From the NCBI GenBank assembly GCA_009784635.1, contig WRBG01000013.1:1-21016 (forward strand): DNA of 21,016 nt, given 5' to 3'. Both the position numbers and the translations under genes were made by a program. Positions within the stretch are counted from its first letter, which is position 1. Each line of letters opens with the position of its first letter. Positions 1-8,455 of this stretch are shown here, piece after piece. The stretch comes from Bacteroidales bacterium. GTDB taxonomy: Bacteria; Bacteroidota; Bacteroidia; Bacteroidales; UBA932. The notes beneath the pieces are model-generated. The model was not told where the DNA came from, ran no database searches, and saw nothing but the letters and a program-made list of their open reading frames with translations.

Positions 1-4
1 AGAA

Positions 5-142
5 TCATTCAATGCTAAAATCAAGTCTTTCAGAGCTTCCCTCAGAGGTGTCTCGGATATGAAATTCTTTCTTTTCAGACTTTCTAAAATCTATGCCTAA
101 ACACAGGGTTTTGCCGGTGAACCTGTATGCGGTTTTCTGCAT
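5..142 (-). CDS. Small hypothetical ORF (45 codons), doubtful
   Basis: An ATG-initiated reading frame of 45 codons ends with TGA at 5-7. The predicted peptide is basic in its first half and acidic in its second, with no signal peptide, membrane segment or motif I recognise. A longer overlapping frame on the same strand (97-378) looks like a chance ORF. The small ORF could be the remnant of a gene or part of a repeated intergenic element. I list it because the rest of this stretch has no gene; it may well not be translated. Confidence 0.15.
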   Translation of the reverse strand: MQKTAYRFTGKTLCLGIDFRKSEKKEFHIRDTSEGSSERLDFSIE

Positions 143-301
143 AATGTAAAAGTAAATTGCCCCCCTAAGCGCGCTGTTCTAACGGGAAGCGGGGGAGGCA
201 TGTTGGGCACAAAAGTACAGCCTTTTCTTGAAACCAACAAATTTTCTTCCGATATTTGAATCCTAAAGTTGCATTTGTTAATTGAAACTACAGTCTTTTC
301 G
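143..301. other. Non-coding stretch upstream of the GSCFA gene
   Basis: With the doubtful small ORF to its left, this completes about 300 bases without a convincing gene. It holds a GC-rich segment at 162-183 that is nearly repeated at 17312-17334 (cccct, two variable bases, gcgcgctgttc, then taac), at almost the same distance upstream of another plus-strand start codon. I see no tRNA-like fold, terminator or convincing coding sequence. Confidence 0.4.
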
Positions 302-309
302 TATTTTTG
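282..309 (+). promoter_or_regulatory. Bacteroidetes-type promoter for the GSCFA gene
   Basis: TATTTTTG at 302-309 matches the -7 consensus TAnnTTTG. A TTG at 282-284 lies 17 bases upstream, at the short end of the accepted spacing. Transcription would start near 313, giving a leader of about 25 bases before the ATG at 338. Confidence 0.4.
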
Positions 310-337
310 TGGCGTTGAATCTATAAAAGAAATAGCC

Positions 338-1195
338 ATGAATACAGCCGTGGAATGGCAAACCAAAGTCGCCCCCACCCCCTTAGAGCATCGCTTTAAC
401 TACCAAACGCCCCTGCTCTGCTTGGGTTCCTGCTTTGCCGCCGAAATGGGCGCCCGCATGGAGCGGTATCGGTTTCCGGTATCGGTGAATCCCTTTGGCG
501 TATTGTATAACCCCGCCTCGATAGCCGCGGCGTTAGAGCGACTGCACAGCGGAACACCTTTTACGCCGGACGACTTGATTTGTTCTCAAGGGCGCTACGC
601 CACCCTTTGGCATCAATACCGGCTTGCCCAACCCAACCCCGACCATTTCCTTGAGTCGGCCAATCAAAGTTTGGCCCAAGGGGCCTGCCTGCTTAAAGAA
701 GCCAAGGGCATTATCGTCAGCTTGGGAACATCGTGGATATACCGGCACAAAGAGCGAAATATGATTGTCGCCAATTGCCACAAACTCCCCGCCAACCAAT
801 TTGACCGCCTCTTTCTCTCTCCTCAAGAGAGCGCCGCGCTGCTGGCTCCATGGTTGGAGGCATATCCAAACAAACAGTGGGTAATCACCTTAAGCCCCAT
901 TCGCCATTGGAAAGAGGGAGCCCACGGCAATCAAGTAAGCAAGGCGGCGCTGCTCTTGGCTATGGAGCAACTGTGTCATCAGTTTTCTAATCTCTACTAC
1001 TTCCCTGCCTATGAAATCGTGATGGACGAACTTCGCGACTACCGGTTTTATGCTCCGGACATGATTCATCTTTCGCCCGCCGCCATAGATTACATTTGGG
1101 AACAATTTTGCGCCCATGCCATTGATTCTTCGTGTTATCCGCACATCAAGCAAGCAGAAAAACGACTCAAACAAGAAGGGCATCTGCCTATTTAG
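338..1195 (+). CDS. GSCFA domain-containing protein (SGNH-hydrolase-like)
   Basis: A 285-residue protein carrying the signature that names the GSCFA family: LGSCFAAEMG around residues 29-38, with Ser31 after the glycine. A late D-x-x-H (Asp241, His244, in PDMIHLSPAA) resembles the last catalytic block of SGNH/GDSL hydrolases. The family is common in Bacteroidetes and plants, and no substrate has been established that I know of. There is no signal peptide, so it is probably cytoplasmic. I chose the ATG at 338 over the upstream in-frame ATG at 269 because the -7 promoter element (302-309) lies between them and similarity to the family begins after 338. Its last 8 bases overlap the end of the convergent lptG-like gene. 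Confidence 0.85.
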   Translation: MNTAVEWQTKVAPTPLEHRFNYQTPLLCLGSCFAAEMGARMERYRFPVSVNPFGVLYNPASIAAALERLHSGTPFTPDDLICSQGRYATLWHQYRLAQPNPDHFLESANQSLAQGACLLKEAKGIIVSLGTSWIYRHKERNMIVANCHKLPANQFDRLFLSPQESAALLAPWLEAYPNKQWVITLSPIRHWKEGAHGNQVSKAALLLAMEQLCHQFSNLYYFPAYEIVMDELRDYRFYAPDMIHLSPAAIDYIWEQFCAHAIDSSCYPHIKQAEKRLKQEGHLPI

Positions 1196-2276
1196 GCGCC
1201 AAGCGATACAGGACTACGGCGACTATGGCAAACAGCATATTGGGCACCCACAGAGCCACTAAGGGCGGCAAAACATCGCTGTGTACAAACATTTCGCTAA
1301 AACGCAAAAAGAGGATATAGGTAAAACTCAAGGCAATCCCGACTCCGATGTTCAATCCTATCCCGCCCCTCCGTTTTCTTGAGGAAAGGGCCACGCCCAT
1401 TAAAGTAAGGATGAAGGCCGAGAAAGGCACGGCCAAGCGGGTATTCTTTTGAATTTGGGCGTATTTTACCCTGTTGTCTCCCCGCATTTTTAATTTTTCG
1501 ATTTCTTGATTCAGTTCGTAATAATCAAGGGCTTCCACCGCACTTTTACGTTGTTTTAACTCCTGCACGGTCAGATTTAATACCGTATCTCTTCTTTGGC
1601 CCCGTTCAATGGTTTCGATGTCCCCGTCTATATGTCTGATGAAATATTGTTCAAGTCGCCAGCCCATAAAATTGGCGTCCCATACGGCCCTGTCTGCCGA
1701 CAGCTTGGATACCAACTGATTTTCGGAAAAAGTTTCCAGAGTAAACCGGTTGGCCGTATTGTTCAAGGAGAAGAAGGATTCCATATAAACAAACTGATTG
1801 GGTTCCAACTGAAAATGTATGTTTCGGTTTAGGTTGTCAAAGGCCTTTTTCATATATTGCTCCTCAAAGGCCAAGCGGTTCTTATTGGCGGGAGGAATCA
1901 CAAAGAGATTCAAGCTTAGACTCATCAACGCAATCACAAAGGCCGATATAAAGTAGGGTCGCAACATCCGGTTAAAACTGATTCCGCCCGATAACATGGC
2001 TATAATCTCGCTGTTGGACGCCAATTTAGAGGTAAAAAAGATAACCGTAATGAACACAAACAGGGGGCTGAACATATTTACAAAATACGGAATAAAATTG
2101 AAGTAATAGTCGACTATAATCGCCCTCAATGGAGCCTCCTTGGCTACAAAGTCGTCTATCTTCTCGCTGATGTCAAATATGATTACAATCCCTATAATCA
2201 ATAGGATAGCAAAAAAATAGGTGGTTATAAACGTGCGGATAATGTACCGGTCCAATATGTTTAGCTTACACTTCAT
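1188..2276 (-). CDS. LptF/LptG (YjgP/YjgQ) family permease
   Basis: A 362-residue membrane protein of the LptF/LptG family, the inner-membrane permease of the machine that lifts lipopolysaccharide from the inner membrane to the periplasmic bridge. Three N-terminal membrane segments (about residues 16-34, 60-82, 104-126) are followed by a periplasmic, beta-jellyroll-sized stretch (about 130-275) and three C-terminal segments (about 283-300, 307-327, 336-358), the usual family layout. SNSEIIAMLSGGIS (residues 87-100) matches the conserved cytoplasmic loop expected to contact the LptB ATPase. It starts 9 bases after the tgt stop codon and is surely cotranscribed with it. From sequence alone I cannot say whether it is the LptF or the LptG orthologue, so I give no symbol. 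Its 3' end overlaps the convergent GSCFA gene by 8 bases. Confidence 0.9.
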   Translation of the reverse strand: MKCKLNILDRYIIRTFITTYFFAILLIIGIVIIFDISEKIDDFVAKEAPLRAIIVDYYFNFIPYFVNMFSPLFVFITVIFFTSKLASNSEIIAMLSGGISFNRMLRPYFISAFVIALMSLSLNLFVIPPANKNRLAFEEQYMKKAFDNLNRNIHFQLEPNQFVYMESFFSLNNTANRFTLETFSENQLVSKLSADRAVWDANFMGWRLEQYFIRHIDGDIETIERGQRRDTVLNLTVQELKQRKSAVEALDYYELNQEIEKLKMRGDNRVKYAQIQKNTRLAVPFSAFILTLMGVALSSRKRRGGIGLNIGVGIALSFTYILFLRFSEMFVHSDVLPPLVALWVPNMLFAIVAVVLYRLAPK

Positions 2277-2285
2277 GTTCCTGTT

Positions 2286-3416
2286 TTAACACCTTGTTTG
2301 CAATTTTTGTACCATCCTGTCTTTCCAAGGGGCAAAAGTTCCGGCGGCAATCTGTTCGCGGGCCTGTTTCATCAACCACAAATAAAAGGCCAAATTGTGC
2401 TGACTGGCGATTTGCGGGCCTAACATTTCGGAGGCCACAAAAAGATGACGCAGGTAGGCCTTGCTGTAGGCAGCGTCTACAAACGAACAACCATCGGGGT
2501 CAATGGGTTCAAAAGCCGAGGCCCATTTTTGGTTTCTGATGTTAATTACCCCATTAGAAGTGAACAACATGCCGTTACGCCCATTGCGGGTAGGCATCAC
2601 GCAGTCAAACATATCAATACCCCTTGCAATGGCTTCCAGCAAGTTCCAAGGCGTCCCCACACCCATGAGATAACGCGGCTTGTCCCAAGGGAGAATCGGA
2701 TGTACCACCTCAATCATTTCGTACATCAGTTCTGTGGGTTCTCCTACCGACAAGCCCCCAATGGCGTATCCTTTGCAATCAAGCGCCACCGCGTGTTCCG
2801 CAGCCTCCCGCCTCAAATCGGGATAAATACAACCTTGAACCACGGGGAAAAATACCTGTCCATGACCGTAAAGCGGTTCTGTCCGTTCAAATCGGGCTAT
2901 ACCCCGCTCCAACCATTGCTGCGTGAGCTTCAGCGACTTTTTAGCATACTCATGCGTAGCGTCCCCGGGAGGACACTCATCTAAGGCCATCATGATATCG
3001 GCTCCTATGATTCGCTGGGTATCAACTACATTTTCGGGGGTAAACAAATGCTTGGAGCCGTCTATATGGGATTGGAAGGAGCAGCCTTCGGGCGTCAGTT
3101 TGCGTTTATCGGCCAAAGAAAAAATCTGAAATCCGCCGCTGTCCGTAAGAATGGGTCTGTCCCAAGAGCAAAATCGATGCAGTCCCCCCACCGCCTTCAT
3201 AATGTCCATGCCGGGGCGCAGGTACAGATGATAGGTATTGCCCAAAATGATTTTGGCGTCTATATCCTCTTTTAAATCCCTATGAAGCACTCCTTTAACA
3301 GAACCTACCGTCCCCACGGGCATAAAGACAGGAGTGGGAATAAGTCCATGGTCGGTATGCAGCAGACCGCAACGGGCTACCGAATCCCTGTCCCGACTTG
3401 TAAGTTCAAACTTCAT
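2286..3416 (-). CDS. tgt: tRNA-guanine transglycosylase (queuosine biosynthesis)
   Basis: A 376-residue cytoplasmic enzyme that swaps guanine-34 for preQ1 in tRNAs for Asp, Asn, His and Tyr. The substrate-pocket motif is TDSGGFQIFS (Asp92). The nucleophile motif is DMFDCVMPTRNGRNG, in which Asp271 corresponds to the catalytic aspartate; VVQGCIYPDLR and AIGGLSVGE are also conserved. The C-terminal zinc site is altered: aligning on YSKAYLRHL, the three positions that are cysteine in the E. coli enzyme are Gly309, Ser311 and Asp314, while the His ligand (His340) remains. I believe this is usual for Bacteroidetes orthologues, but that is from memory. The gene leads a two-gene operon with the LptF/G permease. 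A TACCTTTG box and a short dyad lie just upstream of its start. Confidence 0.95.
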   Translation of the reverse strand: MKFELTSRDRDSVARCGLLHTDHGLIPTPVFMPVGTVGSVKGVLHRDLKEDIDAKIILGNTYHLYLRPGMDIMKAVGGLHRFCSWDRPILTDSGGFQIFSLADKRKLTPEGCSFQSHIDGSKHLFTPENVVDTQRIIGADIMMALDECPPGDATHEYAKKSLKLTQQWLERGIARFERTEPLYGHGQVFFPVVQGCIYPDLRREAAEHAVALDCKGYAIGGLSVGEPTELMYEMIEVVHPILPWDKPRYLMGVGTPWNLLEAIARGIDMFDCVMPTRNGRNGMLFTSNGVINIRNQKWASAFEPIDPDGCSFVDAAYSKAYLRHLFVASEMLGPQIASQHNLAFYLWLMKQAREQIAAGTFAPWKDRMVQKLQTRC

Positions 3417-3418
3417 AG

Positions 3419-3445
3419 CGGTTTTGATTTAAACCGTCAAAGGTA
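3419..3445 (-). promoter_or_regulatory. -7 element and dyad before tgt
   Basis: On the minus strand TACCTTTG (3438-3445) fits the -7 consensus; no TTG lies at the right distance upstream. Between it and the tgt start is a dyad with 6-base arms (CGGTTT/AAACCG, plus-strand 3419-3436) and a 6-base loop. The predicted start site (near 3434) falls inside the dyad, so it is better read as a possible operator than as an RNA hairpin. Confidence 0.35.
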
Positions 3446-3449
3446 GCAA

Positions 3450-5414
3450 TTACCACCATACTTGCTTTCCATTTTCGTAAGTAAAAATTCGCTCTTCTAT
3501 TCCCTTGGTATGATTACGCAATAAATATAAACCGTTGGATGGGCAGTTTTCAAAAATAAGGCGTGAACCGGTTGCTTGTTGTTTACCAAGAGATTGCCAT
3601 TGACGATCATTCCAATAAAAGAGTTCGTAGTGATCTCCTATTTCAATTAGATTGCCGTCACTTCTAGGTATGTAATATATACGATTGATTGCTACCGGCT
3701 CGCCAAAATCCATGCCAACCCAATTGCCGCTTCTGTCAGGCGAGGAGTAAAAGGTTAATGCATTGCCGTCAAAAGCGCCCTCTTTTGTAAAACGCTCATC
3801 ATCAGCGTCCCAATAATATCCAGGAGTGCCAATAATTTTCCCTCTGATTGGATTTGCAGATTCTTTTTCAAAAAAAACCAATTCGGCAATATTAGTACGC
3901 CCCAACGGAGCAGAAAAATATCTCCAATACCTGTACTTCACGGAATTGTCAAAAAAAACATCTTCTGCCGTAACGCCGTATTTGTCTATGGTATGAAACA
4001 CGATAAAATTCTTGAAATCAGAATGATTGGATGCTTGAAACTGACCGCCCACAATGCGATCCATAACCGCGTATACGTGAGGTAAAACAGGATATTTTCT
4101 GTACAGGATCATGGTTTGTTTATTTTCAGTATCAGCCTTTATGGAAGTAACCTTTCCATTACAATCGACAATAAAAGGGTCGGCAATTGCCGCTATGCCC
4201 CTATTTGTCATACCAACAGGCAAATAGAGAACGTCTTTGCCGATATTCTTAAATGTTGCTTTGCCAAATGATCTTTTTCCCCAATTTACAATCGCCCAGC
4301 TTTTATTGTCAAACACCGATAAATATGCATATTTTGACTTACTGCTCTTAGATACTTTCATTTTAACGTCAACAGTCGACATGTATTCGTGGGTAACATC
4401 TTTTATGAACACATTACGGAAGATGTCAGGGACATATACGTCCGTGGCATTGATTTTTTCTATTTCCTTGTTGACAGAATATGTGTTCCGATAGATTTTT
4501 GCATAGATATAAAACGGTTTATGAGGAACTCCCGGGCGTTCCATGCTGCCTTCAAAAGCAATATTATTCCCAGTATTGTCAAAAAGTACATTCCAGCTAT
4601 GTCCATAACCTCTGAATGGCCATTGCGGTGTGAAGTCTATCGCTACCGGTATACCCTTGCTTCTCATTACCGCAGCAGCAAGGCTATTGTAATCTTCGCA
4701 GAGACCATGAGGTATTTTGCTTAAAGTACTCATGCGCCTTATAGGTATTTCTGTTGGCAATCCTCTATCCCAGCGAGGCTTTACAAGGTCAATAAGTTCC
4801 ATGTTTACAATCTCACACGCTTTTAAAGTGGAGTTTTGAAAAAGTTTACAATAGGATAACTTGTCTAAATTCTCAGTAGCAAAATTGTCGAAATCAAATC
4901 GCCAATCTTCTGTAATTAATTGTCCTTCGCAAACTTTATACGGCAACAAATATTCGCAAAATTCATCGAAGTTCAGATGTGTAGCCCATTTTTCGTTTTG
5001 CCAGACCGAAAACGCATGATCTATATTGGCAATCAAGTAATCTGAACTAATAAGTTGGGCATCACTTATCCGATTGAGATTATTTCTTGAATACTTCCCT
5101 TTTACTTCAGCAAACAGGCTGGATTTAGTCTCATTATCTGCATTTCGAGTAATGACAAAGAGAGAGTCCAATTCGTTGTAATATGTATCTAAATACGCTA
5201 CGTTACTATACGAATAGTGACCGGGCATATTCCCAATAAGAAACAATGCCGCCCTGTATTTGAGCGGATCGTCCTTATAGTACTCCAGTGTTTTTTCCAG
5301 TTCTATACGGTTATTGCCGGCAAACTTTAATGCCCGCTCTACATGGGATGGATAGCGAGAACAAGCAATTGAAGCAATCGTCAAAAAAAAATAAAAAATA
5401 TACTTTGTCATCAT
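3450..5414 (-). CDS. Transglutaminase-like lipoprotein with discoidin-like C-terminus
   Basis: A 654-residue exported protein. The N-terminus is a short hydrophobic segment ending in a lipobox-like SIAC (Cys18), so it is probably a lipoprotein. The middle carries a transglutaminase/protease-like core: Cys239 in PHGLCEDYNSLAAA and His272 in GYGHSWNVLF. The third catalytic position, usually Asp about 15 residues later, appears to be Glu288 (IAFEGS). After a beta-rich linker, the C-terminal 150 or so residues (AFDGNALTFYSSP, NWVGMDFGEP, INRIYYIPRSDG) look like an F5/8 type C (discoidin) fold that could bind surface glycan. Such proteins are widespread in Bacteroidetes, mostly with unknown substrates. 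It is the last gene of the five-gene block, 28 bases after the O-antigen-ligase-like gene. Start: one of two adjacent ATGs; I kept the first. Whether it ligates or cleaves peptides cannot be told from sequence. Confidence 0.75.
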   Translation of the reverse strand: MMTKYIFYFFLTIASIACSRYPSHVERALKFAGNNRIELEKTLEYYKDDPLKYRAALFLIGNMPGHYSYSNVAYLDTYYNELDSLFVITRNADNETKSSLFAEVKGKYSRNNLNRISDAQLISSDYLIANIDHAFSVWQNEKWATHLNFDEFCEYLLPYKVCEGQLITEDWRFDFDNFATENLDKLSYCKLFQNSTLKACEIVNMELIDLVKPRWDRGLPTEIPIRRMSTLSKIPHGLCEDYNSLAAAVMRSKGIPVAIDFTPQWPFRGYGHSWNVLFDNTGNNIAFEGSMERPGVPHKPFYIYAKIYRNTYSVNKEIEKINATDVYVPDIFRNVFIKDVTHEYMSTVDVKMKVSKSSKSKYAYLSVFDNKSWAIVNWGKRSFGKATFKNIGKDVLYLPVGMTNRGIAAIADPFIVDCNGKVTSIKADTENKQTMILYRKYPVLPHVYAVMDRIVGGQFQASNHSDFKNFIVFHTIDKYGVTAEDVFFDNSVKYRYWRYFSAPLGRTNIAELVFFEKESANPIRGKIIGTPGYYWDADDERFTKEGAFDGNALTFYSSPDRSGNWVGMDFGEPVAINRIYYIPRSDGNLIEIGDHYELFYWNDRQWQSLGKQQATGSRLIFENCPSNGLYLLRNHTKGIEERIFTYENGKQVWW

Positions 5415-5442
5415 TAAAAATGTAAAATTTGTGGACGAATAC

Positions 5443-7245
5443 TTAATTTGTTGGGTAAACTATTTCCTCAGCTTCTCGTTCTATATCTTTAATCAACTGT
5501 CGCATTTCTTTTTTGATTTTATATGTGGTATAGGACTTCACCTTTTCCTTTTTTTCAATAAGGATTGATGCCAGTTCGGATGCCTTGGCAATATCGCCGG
5601 TTTCGCTGTACAACTTCACTAAACTATACAGTGGTCGGAATTTGTTGGGCGTCATATTTGAAGCTAATCGATAGCAATGTTCTGCGTTTTCGAATTGTCC
5701 TAGTCCCTTGTAAGCATCTCCCAAATAACAAAAAACGTCCGTATCACTGAAATAACGACAAGCACGTTGTAGTACCGGAATACTTTGTTCGTACTCCTTT
5801 GCCCGCACAAGTTCAATTCCATAATTGTACAAAAAATAGGGATTGTTATCCAATTGAGTATAAAGCTCTGCATACTGCTCAATGGTGTTGTCAAAACTAT
5901 GGAGATTAGTTTGGACAGTAAGATTTTTCCAACGGGAGAGTGATGATACAGTCGTAACAGAATAGCAGCAGAGAAGAATCGTTGCCAACAAAAAACAGGC
6001 AATAACGTACTTTTGTACTTTTAGAGGAACAGATAATGTAAATGGTTTTAAATCATTCCCTATAATCAATAACATCCATCCGGCAAGAACAGCTATCGAT
6101 ATCTCGTGAAAAGGGTATGAAAAACATGCACTACATGCCAATGCAATAAGCGATCCCATCGCACCTATTGCGTAGGGTGTACGGATTTGCTTGCGGTAAT
6201 ATATCAGTGTGCATCCTATGGTAAGAAGTAGTATTAAGCCAATTAATCCAGTTTCGGCAGTAATTTGAAAATATTCGTTAAAAGCTACTTGATTGATACC
6301 AGCCAGCCATTCCTCCTTTTCGTTTCCTGCACTTGAAGCAAAATAATCGGCTTGATACAAATTGTATTCCCTTGCAAATGTGTTAAATCCTACTCCTATC
6401 CATGGGTGATCCTTACATATTCCTAAAGTAATTTTATATATCAGCAGCCTTCCCTGTACTGACTCCGGTTTGAGGTGGTACATAGCTATACCTGCCATGC
6501 CGATAACTATGAGGATCGTTATCATAGAGAGTATCGATTTGATTTTTTTCGCGCAATTGAAAATTCTTGTAAGCCAATTATAACGGTACTCCGTTACCAC
6601 AAGTGCTCCGATTAACATCCCCACCCAAGCCGCACGCGCCATGGTAGCGAGGATTGCCAAAATGCAGCATACGACAAATAACCAGCTGATTACGAACGAT
6701 ATTTTTTTTACATTTCTTTTGGAGTACAACAATATCGCTAATGCCATTGGAAAAATACAGGCTAAATAGTTGGCATAGACTCCCGAACTTAGAAATGAGC
6801 CGCTCGTCTTAAAGTTCCCTGCATGTACAGATAATATGTTAAAGGTTTGCAGCAGCCCCCAAACAGATTGCACAATACCCGACAACAATACCCCAAAGAC
6901 GACCATTGGGATAAACGTAAATAAATTCGCCTGTTGTTTAGCCACTACATAAGAAAGCCCGCAGCAACATAACATACAAAACGGCAAATACCCTACTGGA
7001 AATCCAGAAACAACTATACTACTAATTGCCAAATAAGCAATTAATGCAAGAACCGCCATATCCAAAGCGGAAGTGTGGATTTCCCTCTGGTTCCAACACA
7101 AGCGAACACAAAACCAAAATAAGCTAATTCCTGATACAAAGCAAATGAAGTAATGCCCCGATGTTATAAAGAATTCGTTTCCTACATAAGCTAAGGAAAG
7201 ACTCAAAGTAATAAATATGAAAGCAAAAATAATTCTCCAATTCAT
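5443..7245 (-). CDS. O-antigen ligase/polymerase-like membrane protein with TPR tail
   Basis: A 600-residue protein with about twelve hydrophobic segments in residues 1-430 and a soluble tetratricopeptide-repeat tail (about 465-565; NPYFLYNYGIELVRAKEYEQ and DVFCYLGDAYKGLGQFENAE). SGSFLSSGVYANYLA (148-162), ATMARAAWVG (200-209) and the loop DHPWIGVGFNTFARE (279-293) are hallmarks of the Wzy_C/O-antigen ligase family (WaaL, Wzy, PglL). These transfer or polymerise undecaprenyl-linked glycans at the periplasmic face of the inner membrane. No glycosyltransferase or flippase gene lies in the window, so a classical O-antigen locus is not supported; an O-oligosaccharyltransferase-like role on a protein partner is conceivable. 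It starts 7 bases after the stop of the thioredoxin-fusion gene and is strongly AT-rich. Confidence 0.8.
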   Translation of the reverse strand: MNWRIIFAFIFITLSLSLAYVGNEFFITSGHYFICFVSGISLFWFCVRLCWNQREIHTSALDMAVLALIAYLAISSIVVSGFPVGYLPFCMLCCCGLSYVVAKQQANLFTFIPMVVFGVLLSGIVQSVWGLLQTFNILSVHAGNFKTSGSFLSSGVYANYLACIFPMALAILLYSKRNVKKISFVISWLFVVCCILAILATMARAAWVGMLIGALVVTEYRYNWLTRIFNCAKKIKSILSMITILIVIGMAGIAMYHLKPESVQGRLLIYKITLGICKDHPWIGVGFNTFAREYNLYQADYFASSAGNEKEEWLAGINQVAFNEYFQITAETGLIGLILLLTIGCTLIYYRKQIRTPYAIGAMGSLIALACSACFSYPFHEISIAVLAGWMLLIIGNDLKPFTLSVPLKVQKYVIACFLLATILLCCYSVTTVSSLSRWKNLTVQTNLHSFDNTIEQYAELYTQLDNNPYFLYNYGIELVRAKEYEQSIPVLQRACRYFSDTDVFCYLGDAYKGLGQFENAEHCYRLASNMTPNKFRPLYSLVKLYSETGDIAKASELASILIEKKEKVKSYTTYKIKKEMRQLIKDIEREAEEIVYPTN

Positions 7246-7252
7246 GTGATCA

Positions 7253-8455
7253 TCATTTTTTCAACAAATTGTCTATTACATCCTCAATATTATATACTCT
7301 TCTTCTTTCGTAATTGACACCTCCATTAAAAACAACTTTTCCTGCTTTATCCAATATCATTAGATGCGGCACACCACGAATTTTGAATTGTGTCCAATAA
7401 TCTGAATCCTCATCTGCCAGCAATATGGGAAAAGAATAGTTGATATGCCCTGCAATAGTTTTCACAATGCTTTCTCTTGTATCACTTTTGATTGGCAAAT
7501 TAACCGCATAAAACATAATATCAGCTAGATGGTTGTACTTTTGATACACCCTGTCAAATTCCGGAAATTCGCGAAAACATATACCACATGAGGTTGTCCA
7601 AAAATCAAAAACCACAATTTTGCCCACATGGATTTCCGGAGTAACAACTTGACCTTCAATATTGTAAAAGATGTATTCAGCATATGTGTCGTGTGCAAGT
7701 TTGGCTTGCTGCACAGTTATCCATTGTCGATAGTCCGCAAATCCCTTATACCACCCATATACAAGAAACATCGTGTATATGCTTATCAAGACAAGTTGAA
7801 ATACACGCTGTTCTCGTAATAAAAATACAAGATAATAGATGCCCACGCTACACAATGGTACTAATGTAAGAGGCAATGCACCAATAGAGCTTGATAACCA
7901 AGATTCTAAATTCAATAACATCACCGGCGCTACAAGAATCAGTGGGATGTATTTTTTTTGAGAGATATACCGATAGGCAATATATGGCGCTATGAGAAAT
8001 ATGATCCCGGTAGTCATGAAACTCAATGACCAAGAAGTGATATTACCTAACACATGTATGATTAAAGTGATAACGATCAGCACCGTTAAATAAACGGTCT
8101 TCGCCTTGCATTTTGAAAGAAAATAGCCTGCTGCATACCCTGCTAACATCAATACAAAGAATAGAGAAACTATTTTCCACAAACGTGGATCTTGAATATA
8201 CCCACTTTCAAAACCATTCGAAAACCTAAATAATGCATACAGAACGACTGGCAATATGACCCATAAATAACTAATTTTCCTGCTTTCTACATTTATTGCT
8301 AATGAATACAAAAAAAATATTAGCAATAGAACCGTAGGATATGCTTGCTTATGTCCCCATAGAAAACAAAAAAGACACGACAACGAAGAAACAAGTATCT
8401 GATAAGTAGTCATTAACATGACTTGCTTGTTGCCATTTCTTTTTAAAATGCTCAT
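7253..8455 (-). CDS. Polytopic membrane protein fused to TlpA-like thioredoxin domain
   Basis: A 400-residue fusion. Residues 15-240 hold about eight hydrophobic segments and match no family I can name. Residues 262-400 form a TlpA/ResA-type thioredoxin domain with active site FWTTSCGICFREFP (Cys290, Cys293) and cis-proline loop RGVPHLMILD (Pro363). Topology would place the thioredoxin domain in the periplasm, as for other TlpA proteins that reduce or rearrange disulfides. The first membrane segment contains another C-x-x-C (Cys27, Cys30), which could relay electrons as in DsbD/CcdA, though this is only a guess. The neighbour is a gene for an eight-cysteine protein, a likely client. The fusion resembles MauE- or DoxX-thioredoxin arrangements but has more membrane segments than MauE. 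It is followed after 7 bases by the ligase-like gene and preceded by a 102-base gap. Confidence 0.8.
   Translation of the reverse strand: MSILKRNGNKQVMLMTTYQILVSSLSCLFCFLWGHKQAYPTVLLLIFFLYSLAINVESRKISYLWVILPVVLYALFRFSNGFESGYIQDPRLWKIVSLFFVLMLAGYAAGYFLSKCKAKTVYLTVLIVITLIIHVLGNITSWSLSFMTTGIIFLIAPYIAYRYISQKKYIPLILVAPVMLLNLESWLSSSIGALPLTLVPLCSVGIYYLVFLLREQRVFQLVLISIYTMFLVYGWYKGFADYRQWITVQQAKLAHDTYAEYIFYNIEGQVVTPEIHVGKIVVFDFWTTSCGICFREFPEFDRVYQKYNHLADIMFYAVNLPIKSDTRESIVKTIAGHINYSFPILLADEDSDYWTQFKIRGVPHLMILDKAGKVVFNGGVNYERRRVYNIEDVIDNLLKK

Noticed and set aside
97..378. Minus-strand ORF of 93 codons
   Set aside because: It overlaps the GSCFA start and its promoter, and its composition is not protein-like.
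2445..2984. Plus-strand ORF of 179 codons antisense to tgt
   Set aside because: Shadow of tgt; no signal peptide, motif or promoter.
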